Position numbers and translations under genes: made by a program
Shown here: in pieces, positions 1-4,513 of the stretch
Layout: every line of letters starts with the position of its first letter
Numbering within the stretch: the stretch's first letter is position 1
The notes under the pieces: generated by a model
What the model saw: the letters and a program-made list of their open reading frames with translations, nothing else
Database searches by the model: none
What the model was told of the DNA's origin: nothing
NCBI GenBank assembly: GCA_903884125.1
Contig: CAISDR010000595.1
Location: 1-5,366 of the forward strand
DNA from: an uncultured bacterium
GTDB taxonomy: Bacteria > Pseudomonadota > Alphaproteobacteria > CAISDR01
DNA length: 5,366 bases
Direction of reading: 5' to 3'

Positions 1-127
1 CAAGCTCATAGGTGATCCTGGCTGATGCAGCATCCATCAAAATCGTACAACCCGGCAGTTCAGCGTGTGCTGCCTGCATGCCAAAAAGGGCAACGCCTGC
101 ACCGATGATCAATCGCAAGCAGCTCAT
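1..127 (-). CDS. Exported protein, N-terminal fragment; possibly class D beta-lactamase-like
   Basis: This is the first 42 codons of a gene that runs off the left edge of the window. Residues 1-22 form a Sec-type signal peptide: a short Arg-containing start, a hydrophobic core (LIIGAGVALFGM) and an A-H-A cleavage site before Glu23. The mature start reads ELPGCTILMDAASARITYE. A Cys-Thr-(hydrophobic)-x-x-Asp-Ala pattern just after the signal resembles the beginning of chromosomal class D beta-lactamase-like (OXA-type) proteins of Proteobacteria. In those the catalytic S-x-x-K comes later, so it lies outside the window and cannot be checked. The ATG overlaps the stop of the upstream substrate-binding protein gene as ATGA, and a GAGG ribosome-binding site lies 8 bases ahead of it, so the start is well supported. 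That it is a real exported protein is likely; the family is a tentative inference from a short stretch. Confidence 0.6.
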   Translation of the reverse strand, partial: MSCLRLIIGAGVALFGMQAAHAELPGCTILMDAASARITYEL

Positions 128-1146
128 GGACGTTTCCTCAATTCCTCACCAACCCTCTTGTTCACAAAGGCCAGAGTGTATGCGGCATCGAGTTTGATAT
201 CATCGGCATAGACATTGGTTGCGACCATCGCGTCGCGAAAACTTTTCCAGCGGGCATCAGTCATCGCACCGATGCCAAAAGTTTCGGCATCTCCCGACCC
301 GACAATGCCTTCGGCCTTCAATCTTGCGCGGGCTTGCGCCAGCAGTTCCGGAGTTGACTGGGGATTATCTGCCAAGATCAGCCTGTCACCCGCGCTGGCG
401 TCACCCCAAAGATAATCGGCCCAGCCTTCGATACTGGCGTCCACAAATGCCTGAACCACAGCTGGCTTTGAATCGATCAGCGACTGAGGGGCCATGACCA
501 GACAGGCATAAGCAGGATATCCTTCATTTGCCAGCAGATAGACCTGCGGTTTGAACCCGCCCTGCGTTTCAATCAGATAGGGCTCGCTGGTGACATAGCC
601 TTGCTGAACTGCGCGCGGATCGTTCAGAAATGGTGCCAGGCTATAGGTATATTTTCGGATCTGCGCAGGCGTGTAGCCGAATTTGAATTCAAGCCATTTC
701 CAGAAAGTGCCGATCGTCGCATCGGATACCAGGATCGGCCGACCTTTCAGATCCGCCAGCGATTTCACATTCGGATCCGGATGCACCATCAGCACCTGCG
801 GGTCTTTTTGAAACGCGGCCATGACCGCACGGACTTTCGCCCCTTCGCGTACCATGTTCAGCGCGATAAAGGACGATGAGCCCATGCCCAGATCGATTGC
901 ACCGGCAGCCAGCAATTGCGGAATATTGACGGCTGGCCCGCCCTGCCGGATTTTTACCTCCAGGCCGCGTTTGGCATAATAGCCCTTGGCCACAGCCTGA
1001 TAAAACCCCCCATGTTCGGCCTGCGCTTTCCAGTCCGTGGCAAAGGTCAGTTTTTCATCAGCGCGTGCGGGCAAGATCAAGGCCAGTCCTAGAAATAATG
1101 CGCAGAGAATTAGTGCAGATCGGCTGATCGCGCGAACATTTTTCAT
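124..1146 (-). CDS. ABC transporter periplasmic substrate-binding protein, NMT1/THI5 (ThiY-like) family
   Basis: The product is a 340-residue periplasmic binding protein. Residues 1-29 are a Sec signal peptide with a long hydrophobic core and a PARA cleavage site before Asp30; there is no lipobox cysteine. The mature part has the NMT1/THI5 layout: a TFATDWKAQAEHGGFY segment (about 34-49), then KGYYAKRGLEVKI, the loop GGPAVNIPQLLAAGAIDLGM (about 69-88), a central QGYVTSEPYLIE motif, and GYPAYACLVM followed by a helical segment ending in GWADYL. Related proteins such as ThiY bind pyrimidine precursors of thiamin, but the family also includes binders of other small molecules, so the ligand is not assigned. 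No permease or ATPase gene is next to it, making it an orphan. It starts 23 bases after fliP with an AGGGG ribosome-binding site and overlaps the next gene by four bases, which places it in the fliP operon. Confidence 0.88.
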   Translation of the reverse strand: MKNVRAISRSALILCALFLGLALILPARADEKLTFATDWKAQAEHGGFYQAVAKGYYAKRGLEVKIRQGGPAVNIPQLLAAGAIDLGMGSSSFIALNMVREGAKVRAVMAAFQKDPQVLMVHPDPNVKSLADLKGRPILVSDATIGTFWKWLEFKFGYTPAQIRKYTYSLAPFLNDPRAVQQGYVTSEPYLIETQGGFKPQVYLLANEGYPAYACLVMAPQSLIDSKPAVVQAFVDASIEGWADYLWGDASAGDRLILADNPQSTPELLAQARARLKAEGIVGSGDAETFGIGAMTDARWKSFRDAMVATNVYADDIKLDAAYTLAFVNKRVGEELRKRP

Positions 1147-1169
1147 TTGCGAGTGCCCCTGGAATGAAT

Positions 1170-1928
1170 CTATGTGCCGTAACTTTGAATAAGGCTGCCA
1201 GCAACCAGATGCCAGCCATCAACCAGAACGAAAAATACCAATTTAAAAGGTAGCGAGATGGTGGCCGGTGGCAAGGTCTGCATACCCATCGACACAAGCA
1301 CGGATGCCACGACCAGATCAATCACGATAAATGGAATAAAAAGCAGAAAGCCGATTTCAAATGCGCGCCTGATTTCCGAAATCATAAAGGCCGGGATCAA
1401 TACCTGGATCGGCATGGCTTCTGGTGTCTCGGGTGTTGTTCGTTTGGACAATTCCAGAAACATCTGTAGGTCTTTTTCACGCGTATGGCCCATCATGAAT
1501 TTGTGAAAGGGTGCCACCGTTCGCTGATAGGCGGTTGCCTCGTCAATCTTTTCAACGGTCAGCGGCTGTATGCCATTGGTATAGGCTTCTTCAAAGACGG
1601 GCTGCATGACGAAAAATGTCATGAACAGGGCCAGTGAAACCATGACGATATTGGGCGGGCTGGAGGCAGCACCAATTGCAGTTCGCACAAGCGACAGAAC
1701 AATCACGATGCGGGTAAAAGATGTCACCATCATCAATAGCGAAGGGGCAAGGCTTAGCACGGTGATCAGTGCGATGAACTGAACCAGACGGTTGGTCAGG
1801 CTGCCGCCTTCCCCTAGGTCAAGGCTCAAATTCTGTGCCGTTGCCGGGGCGGAAAAGGCTGCCAAAGCCAGCAGGCACAATACGACCAGTTTCAGATGTT
1901 TTTTGATCGCTGTCGCAGAAATGGTCAT
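1170..1928 (-). CDS. fliP: Flagellar type III export gate protein FliP
   Basis: FliP forms the core of the inner-membrane export gate together with FliQ and FliR, and passes rod, hook and filament subunits outward. The 252-residue length is normal for the family. Residues 1-31 are a cleavable signal peptide (hydrophobic 13-25, then APATAQ), as in other FliP proteins. Membrane segments lie at about 48-68, 93-110, 190-213 and 226-247. Family signatures include MMVTSFTRIVIVLSLVRTAIG (66-86), with its invariant Thr-Ser-Phe-Thr-Arg, then PPNIVMVSLALFMTFFVM and PAFMISEIRRAFEIGF. The start codon overlaps the fliO stop as ATGA, and an AGGAG site lies 10 bases upstream inside fliO, so translation is probably coupled. 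The gene ends in TAG shortly before the binding-protein gene. Confidence 0.97.
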   Translation of the reverse strand: MTISATAIKKHLKLVVLCLLALAAFSAPATAQNLSLDLGEGGSLTNRLVQFIALITVLSLAPSLLMMVTSFTRIVIVLSLVRTAIGAASSPPNIVMVSLALFMTFFVMQPVFEEAYTNGIQPLTVEKIDEATAYQRTVAPFHKFMMGHTREKDLQMFLELSKRTTPETPEAMPIQVLIPAFMISEIRRAFEIGFLLFIPFIVIDLVVASVLVSMGMQTLPPATISLPFKLVFFVLVDGWHLVAGSLIQSYGT

Positions 1929-2251
1929 GGGCGGCCGTCTCCTGATCCGGAAAACTCAGGGGTTTTTAACTGGGGCGTCATTTGGGCCGGGCCGGAATGG
2001 ACGACCAGATTCCCATCCACCCCAAGGACCAGAAGGTGTTCGTGCGTGTCATGACGCACCAGCACCAGCCTGCGGCGCGGGTCGAGTATAAGGACCTCTT
2101 CGATTTTCAGTCGCTTTGGCCGTTTGGTCGCCATGGGGCCGGCACCGGGCACCAGTCCCAGCCGTCTGGCGCCAAGACCCATGAGTATGATGGCGCCCAC
2201 CAGCACCAGCAGCGCACCGGCGGATTGGCCGTAGGTGACATAATCGATCAT
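1925..2251 (-). CDS. fliO: Flagellar biosynthesis protein FliO
   Basis: FliO is a small single-pass membrane protein that helps assemble or stabilise the FliP ring during export-gate biogenesis. The 108-residue product has one membrane segment at about residues 9-27 (QSAGALLVLVGAIILMGLG), then a basic linker. A cytoplasmic beta-rich domain follows at about 48-86; its LKIEEVLILDPRRRLVLVRH and HLLVLGVDGNLVV strands match the FliO pattern of an Arg-rich strand followed by a Leu-rich one. The C-terminal tail is short and polar. It overlaps the upstream FlhB-like gene and the downstream fliP by four bases each (ATGA). Its own ribosome-binding site is weak (AGGA, about 12 bases from ATG), which fits translational coupling. 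Identification rests on topology, domain pattern and position directly before fliP. Confidence 0.9.
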   Translation of the reverse strand: MIDYVTYGQSAGALLVLVGAIILMGLGARRLGLVPGAGPMATKRPKRLKIEEVLILDPRRRLVLVRHDTHEHLLVLGVDGNLVVHSGPAQMTPQLKTPEFSGSGDGRP

Positions 2252-2619
2252 GGCTGGCCACGTCCTGTGGTTTGGCCGCCGCCATAGGGCAGGGGTCGGA
2301 AATCGGGCTGGGGCGGCAATTTCGACCTGTCCGCCAAGTATAGATAGTGAAGTATTTCTGCCACGGCCTGAAAAGCATCAAGAGGGATGGGTGAACCGAT
2401 GTCATAGGCGCTTAAGATATCAACCAGCGCCGGGTCCTCGCGCACGGCGACGCCCGATTTGAAGGCTTCTTCCAAAATCCGTTCAGCTACTGCCCCCATG
2501 CCGCTCGCCACAATGGTCGGCGTGTCGCTTTTTTCCGGCCGATAATCCAACGCCACAGCCTTGGCCCGCGCTTGTCGCGCGGTGCCCGGGGGCGTTTGGT
2601 TGTCAGGCGGCTTGGGCAT
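2248..2619 (-). CDS. Stand-alone FlhB C-terminal-domain protein (EscU/YscU/HrcU family, FhlB/FlhX type)
   Basis: This 123-residue soluble protein resembles the cytoplasmic C-terminal domain of FlhB, the switch that changes export specificity from rod/hook to filament proteins. Key features are AKAVALDYRPEKSDTPTIVASG (19-40), then GAVAERILEEAFKSGVAVREDPALVDIL (42-69) and the acidic/proline segment IGSPIPLDAFQAVAEILHYLY (74-94). Full FlhB has four membrane helices and an autocleaved Asn-Pro-Thr-His motif. Here there are no membrane helices and no NPTH; the protein resembles the released C-terminal fragment. The last 25 residues are rich in Pro and Gly and lack family conservation. Stand-alone homologues are known (B. 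subtilis YlqH/FhlB, H. pylori FlhX), and the latter can partly replace the FlhB C-terminal part. It is first in the minus-strand operon, with a GGAG site 5 bases before ATG, and overlaps fliO by ATGA. Confidence 0.87.
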   Translation of the reverse strand: MPKPPDNQTPPGTARQARAKAVALDYRPEKSDTPTIVASGMGAVAERILEEAFKSGVAVREDPALVDILSAYDIGSPIPLDAFQAVAEILHYLYLADRSKLPPQPDFRPLPYGGGQTTGRGQP

Positions 2620-2635
2620 GTCAGCTCCAGAATCA

Positions 2636-2658
2636 TCTAGGTCAGGTGAAGTCTAGGT
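2636..2658. repeat. Tandem direct repeat TCTAGGT with 16-base period
   Basis: TCTAGGT occurs at 2636-2642 and again at 2652-2658. The 16-base spacing, about one and a half helical turns, puts the copies on roughly opposite faces of the helix. It lies just upstream of the ribosome-binding site of the minus-strand FlhB-like gene. It may be a regulator site or chance. Confidence 0.35.
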
Positions 2659-2727
2659 TAAAAGCGCGCCGAGTTCATGCAGGCGATAAGGCAGGGCCTG
2701 TCCCCGTATTAGGGCGGCGTTAACGTT

Positions 2728-2742
2728 TGGCAGGCAAAGTGG
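2728..2742 (+). promoter_or_regulatory. Possible sigma-54-type promoter for flgB
   Basis: TGGCAGG, four bases, then GTGG aligns with the sigma-54 pattern TGGCACG-N4-TTGC. The -24 half fits well except for one base. The -12 half keeps the first G but has G instead of C at the last position. A start near 2754 would give a leader of about 50 nt to flgB. Sigma-54 control of early flagellar genes is common in polarly flagellated bacteria, but this match is imperfect and the call is tentative. Confidence 0.28.
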
Positions 2743-2785
2743 GGACCATGAAGCAGAGCCAATCGGCTTTGCGACCCAACCAATG

Positions 2786-2798
2786 GTTACAAGGTAAC
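2786..2798 (+). repeat. Small inverted repeat over the flgB ribosome-binding site
   Basis: GTTAC (2786-2790) and GTAAC (2794-2798) are perfect complements around an AAG loop. The AAGG that serves as the flgB ribosome-binding site (2791-2794) falls in the loop and the first base of the second arm. The stem is only five base pairs, so an effect on translation is possible but unproven. Confidence 0.35.
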
Positions 2799-2803
2799 GG
2801 GTT

Positions 2804-3208
2804 ATGGATTTTTCACAGCTGGACGTTTTTAAGGCGATTTCCACGCGGATGCGCTGGCTGAATGAACGCCAGAGCGTGATCGCGCAGAATGTCGCGAATT
2901 CGGACACGCCGGGTTACAAGCCTAAAGACCTGAAAGAATTAGATTTTCGGGCGCATGTGGTTCAACATTTGCCCAATCTGGAAATGGCCGCGACCGAAGG
3001 GCCGCATATTCAGGCTCCCCCCATTGGCGGGCGGGTGGAATTCAATGCGCAAAAGACCCGCGATTTTGAAACCACGCCGGTCGGCAATTCGGTAGTTCTG
3101 GAAGAGCAGATGATGAAATCCACGCAGAATCAGGCCGATTACGAAACTATGTCCAATCTGTACAAAAAGCAGGTTGGCCTTGTGAAAATGGCGCTGGGCA
3201 GCCGCTAG
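2804..3208 (+). CDS. flgB: Flagellar proximal rod protein FlgB
   Basis: FlgB is one of the first substrates of the flagellar export apparatus and forms the base of the periplasmic rod with FlgC and FlgF. The 134-residue length is normal. The N-terminal rod motif is clear: a helical start, then IAQNVANSDTPGYKPKDL (26-43), the Asn-x-Ala-Asn-x-Asp-Thr-Pro-Gly-Tyr signature of rod and hook proteins. The C-terminal helix (about 102-134) contains QMMKSTQNQADYETMSNLYKK and packs against the N-terminal helix in assembled rods. There is no signal peptide, as expected for type III export. ATG 2804 is supported by AAGG 9 bases upstream and by the family N-terminus MDFSQLDVF. It heads the flgB-flgC-fliE unit; flgC follows after 27 bases. 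Confidence 0.96.
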   Translation: MDFSQLDVFKAISTRMRWLNERQSVIAQNVANSDTPGYKPKDLKELDFRAHVVQHLPNLEMAATEGPHIQAPPIGGRVEFNAQKTRDFETTPVGNSVVLEEQMMKSTQNQADYETMSNLYKKQVGLVKMALGSR

Positions 3209-3235
3209 GGCCGCCCCAGATCAAGGATCAGGACC

Positions 3236-3646
3236 ATGGACTTAAAAGACAGCCTGCTGATTTCTGCTGCAGCATTAAAGGCGCAGGGGACGCGTGTTCG
3301 CGTAATCGCCGAAAACGTTGCCAACTCGGATTCAACCGCCATCACGCCCGGTGGCGATCCCTACCGGCGCAAAACCATCGCGTTCAAGGATGTCATGGAC
3401 CGTGCAGCAGGCGTGTCCAAGCTGACCGTGGATAAAGTCGGCACAGACAAGTCTGATTTCGGCCTTCGCTATGATCCCGGCAATCCGGGGGCCAATGCCC
3501 AGGGCTATGTCAAGACGCCGAATGTCAAGCCGATGATTGAAATGATGGATCTGAAACAGGCCCAGCGTTCATTTGAAGCCAATCTGTCAGTCATCGATAC
3601 ATCCAAGTCGATGATGCAGCGTTCCATTGATCTGTTACGTAACTAA
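3236..3646 (+). CDS. flgC: Flagellar proximal rod protein FlgC
   Basis: FlgC is the second proximal rod subunit and stacks on the FliE/FlgB base. The 136-residue product starts MDLKDSLLISAAALKAQGTR and has the rod-protein signature IAENVANSDSTA at 24-35. In FlgC the usual Thr-Pro-Gly-Tyr part is modified; here it runs into TPGGDPYRRKTIAF (37-50), typical of alphaproteobacterial FlgC. The C-terminus carries GYVKTPNVKPMIEMMDL and then the long helix QAQRSFEANLSVIDTSKSMM, the conserved end of the FlgBC/FlgG family. An AAGGA site lies just upstream of ATG 3236. fliE begins 15 bases after the stop. Confidence 0.97.
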   Translation: MDLKDSLLISAAALKAQGTRVRVIAENVANSDSTAITPGGDPYRRKTIAFKDVMDRAAGVSKLTVDKVGTDKSDFGLRYDPGNPGANAQGYVKTPNVKPMIEMMDLKQAQRSFEANLSVIDTSKSMMQRSIDLLRN

Positions 3647-3661
3647 TAAGGTATCCGAACC

Positions 3662-3955
3662 ATGGTCGCTCCTATCCAAGCTGCTTCTGCCTATGGCAAT
3701 GCAATCAAACGTGCACAAGGGGCCGGTGCCGGGGATACCGGTGGCTTTGCCGAAATGGTCCAGAGCGCGCTTTCGGACACGCTCAGTGCATCCAAGACCG
3801 GGGAAAAAAAGACCTTGCAGGGGGTGGCGCGCAAGGCCGATACCCTTGACGTGGCATCAGCCATTAATAATGCCGAACTGACCTTGCAGTCGGTTGTGGC
3901 CGTTCGCGACCGGGTCATTCAGGCCTATCAGGAAGTCATCCGCATGCCGATCTAG
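3662..3955 (+). CDS. fliE: Flagellar hook-basal body protein FliE
   Basis: FliE forms the junction between the MS ring/export gate and the rod and is the first protein exported. The 97-residue length is typical. The N-terminal third is Ala/Gly rich and poorly conserved (GAGAGDTGG at about 21-29). The conserved helical C-terminal half includes DVASAINNAELTLQSVVAVR followed by DRVIQAYQEVIRMPI, which is the FliE family end. No signal peptide is present, as expected. AAGG lies about 10 bases before ATG 3662. The gene stops at TAG 3953-3955 and is followed at once by terminator hairpins, so the flgB-flgC-fliE transcript probably ends here without fliQ. Confidence 0.95.
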   Translation: MVAPIQAASAYGNAIKRAQGAGAGDTGGFAEMVQSALSDTLSASKTGEKKTLQGVARKADTLDVASAINNAELTLQSVVAVRDRVIQAYQEVIRMPI

Positions 3956-3956
3956 C

Positions 3957-3973
3957 ATCCGCCGCGGATTTTT
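3957..3973 (+). terminator. Weak terminator-like hairpin after fliE
   Basis: ATCCG (3957-3961) and CGGAT (3965-3969) form a five-base-pair stem with a three-base loop and run into a T tract ending at 3973. It begins two bases after the fliE stop. The short stem suggests weak activity on its own; the stronger hairpin follows 12 bases later. Confidence 0.4.
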
Positions 3974-3984
3974 CAGATCAATGG

Positions 3985-4018
3985 ACGGGGGGCTCAGTCA
4001 GCCTCCCGTTTCTGTTTT
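3985..4018 (+). terminator. Strong Rho-independent terminator of the flgB-flgC-fliE unit
   Basis: ACGGGGGGCT (3985-3994) pairs with AGCCTCCCGT (4000-4009) around a CAGTC loop. This gives a ten-base-pair GC-rich stem with one G-U pair, followed by the T-rich tail TTTCTGTTTT. Form and position 30 bases after the fliE stop make it the likely transcript end, insulating the str operon from flagellar transcription. Confidence 0.88.
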
Positions 4019-4030
4019 AGACCAGTGGTG

Positions 4031-4051
4031 CCCGAATCCATGTCCCGAATC
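4031..4051. repeat. Direct repeat CCCGAATC, two copies containing GANTC
   Basis: CCCGAATC occurs at 4031-4038 and 4044-4051, a 13-base period. Each copy contains GAATC, a GANTC site of the kind methylated by the alphaproteobacterial cell-cycle methylase CcrM. The clustering is visible; any regulatory role is a guess. Confidence 0.35.
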
Positions 4052-4087
4052 GTCAATCGCCTGCGCCGTTAGATTTGGGTCCAAGTA

Positions 4088-4108
4088 TGAATTAATATGG
4101 TTAATTCA
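4088..4108. repeat. 21-base AT-rich palindrome, possible operator
   Basis: TGAATTAA (4088-4095) and TTAATTCA (4101-4108) are perfect inverted repeats around TATGG. The site is strikingly AT-rich against its surroundings and lies about 115 bases upstream of the -35 box proposed for rpsL. No T tract follows, so it is not an intrinsic terminator. Its shape suits a dimeric DNA-binding protein. The two TTAA blocks are five bases apart rather than the seven of a CtrA box. Confidence 0.55.
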
Positions 4109-4223
4109 GGCCATTTACCCCATGGGTAGTGCCCTGATTTGCAGACTGATGTGGCGACGGGGCTTTAGGGGGCGCCAATGTCACTGTTTTTTGCAGTTTA
4201 AGGGGGTTGGGCCAAATTCGGCC

Positions 4224-4252
4224 TTGACCGGGCGACGGGTTAGGCTTAGAAC
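4224..4252 (+). promoter_or_regulatory. Housekeeping sigma-70-type promoter for the rpsL-rpsG (str) operon
   Basis: TTGACC (4224-4229), a 17-base spacer, and TAGAAC (4247-4252) form a good match to the vegetative promoter pattern, with a near-perfect -35 box and a four-of-six -10 box. Transcription would start near 4258-4260, leaving a leader of about 255 nt before rpsL. A six-base inverted repeat, CGGGTT (4236-4241) and AACCCG (4250-4255), overlaps the spacer and -10 box and could be an operator. Confidence 0.55.
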
Positions 4253-4343
4253 CCGCCTCTCTTGGCGACAGGCAGTAGTTAGAAGCCCGAACGGGTAACT
4301 GGCTAGACGCTGTCCTTGACTCCAGGAAACGAGCGAGACGCAC

Positions 4344-4368
4344 GACCCCAGGCTTGGCCATCGGGGTC
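4344..4368 (+). other. Leader hairpin 1 upstream of rpsL
   Basis: GACCCC (4344-4349) pairs with GGGGTC (4363-4368). Inside, GGC (4351-4353) and GCC (4357-4359) can form a short nested stem. No T tract follows, so it is not a terminator. It is the first clear stem in the proposed rpsL leader. Confidence 0.4.
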
Positions 4369-4383
4369 CTCTGTCCCACAAGC

Positions 4384-4411
4384 GGCAAGGTGCCAGACCG
4401 GCACGGTTGCC
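4384..4411 (+). other. Leader hairpin 2 upstream of rpsL, two-part stem
   Basis: GGCAA (4384-4388) pairs with TTGCC (4407-4411), and inside it GTGCC (4390-4394) pairs with GGCAC (4400-4404) around the loop AGACC, separated by a small G/GG internal loop. That makes ten base pairs in 28 bases. A second GGCAA at 4431-4435 could compete for the same TTGCC, so a two-state switch is conceivable. Confidence 0.5.
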
Positions 4412-4438
4412 CTTTGTGTGTTGTGCGTCAGGCAAACG

Positions 4439-4491
4439 TTCGTTTCCCGTTGTTTAGGCGCAATGCCTGTCGATCCCAGAAACGAATTTTT
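4439..4491 (+). terminator. Terminator-like structure (possible attenuator) in the rpsL leader
   Basis: TTCGTTTC (4439-4446) and GAAACGAA (4479-4486) are perfect eight-base complements, enclosing a small stem AGGC/GCCT (4456-4459 and 4465-4468), and are followed directly by five T residues (4487-4491). The layout resembles an intrinsic terminator ending 22 bases before the rpsL ATG, which would suit attenuation. The outer stem is AT-rich and its loop is long, so it would be a weak terminator at best and may have another function. Confidence 0.4.
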
Positions 4492-4513
4492 GGAGCCTAG
4501 CGGTCGGAAAAAC

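Larger units (their letters stand above)
2620..2803. promoter_or_regulatory. Divergent flagellar control region between the FlhB-like gene and flgB
   Basis: These 184 bases separate two divergent flagellar transcription units and must hold promoters in both directions. Visible elements are: a tandem TCTAGGT repeat (2636 and 2652), a flagellar-sigma-like GGCGATAA (2682-2689), an inverted GTCCCC/GGGGAC pair (2700-2705 and 2741-2746), the 8-base palindrome CGTTAACG (2718-2725), a partial sigma-54-like motif (2728-2742), and a small hairpin over the flgB ribosome-binding site. No single element is close enough to consensus to name the promoter confidently. No convincing sigma-70 promoter was found for the minus-strand operon. 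Confidence 0.55.
4019..4513. other. Gene-free stretch and rpsL leader
   Basis: No convincing protein gene lies between the fliE terminator and rpsL. Open frames on both strands here have no recognisable product, no good ribosome-binding site, and low-complexity Pro/Arg-rich translations typical of chance frames in GC-rich DNA. The region holds a CCCGAATC direct repeat (4031, 4044), a 21-base palindrome (4088-4108), a sigma-70-type promoter (4224-4252) and a leader of about 255 nt with three hairpins. No tRNA signature (such as a T-loop GTTCRA with its stem) was found. Confidence 0.7.

Noticed and set aside
2049..2405. 118-codon minus-strand frame across fliO and the FlhB-like gene
   Set aside because: Alternative frame over two well-supported genes that account for the region.
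2653..2907. 84-codon minus-strand open frame across the flgB start
   Set aside because: Shadow of flgB and of the divergent control region; no family resemblance.
4092..4104. CtrA box made from the two TTAA blocks of the 4088-4108 palindrome
   Set aside because: The blocks are five bases apart, whereas the CtrA consensus needs seven.
3894..4298. 134-codon plus-strand open frame starting inside fliE
   Set aside because: It overlaps fliE in another frame, reads through the strong terminator and has no recognisable product.
4316..4344. Promoter using TTGACT at 4316 as -35
   Set aside because: No acceptable -10 sequence lies 16-18 bases downstream; the 4224-4252 pair is far better.
4101..4388. 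95-codon open frame on the minus strand upstream of rpsL
   Set aside because: No recognisable domain, Pro/Arg/Ser-rich chance-like composition, and it runs against the str promoter and leader structures.
4316..4513. In-frame N-terminal extension of rpsL from TTG 4316 (66 extra codons)
   Set aside because: S12 begins with the conserved MPTINQL at 4514; the upstream translation has no family similarity and overlaps the hairpins of the leader.
3956..4513. tRNA or mobile-element remnant at the fliE/rpsL junction
   Set aside because: No T-loop/acceptor-stem pattern, no transposase fragment, and no terminal inverted repeats with target duplication were seen.
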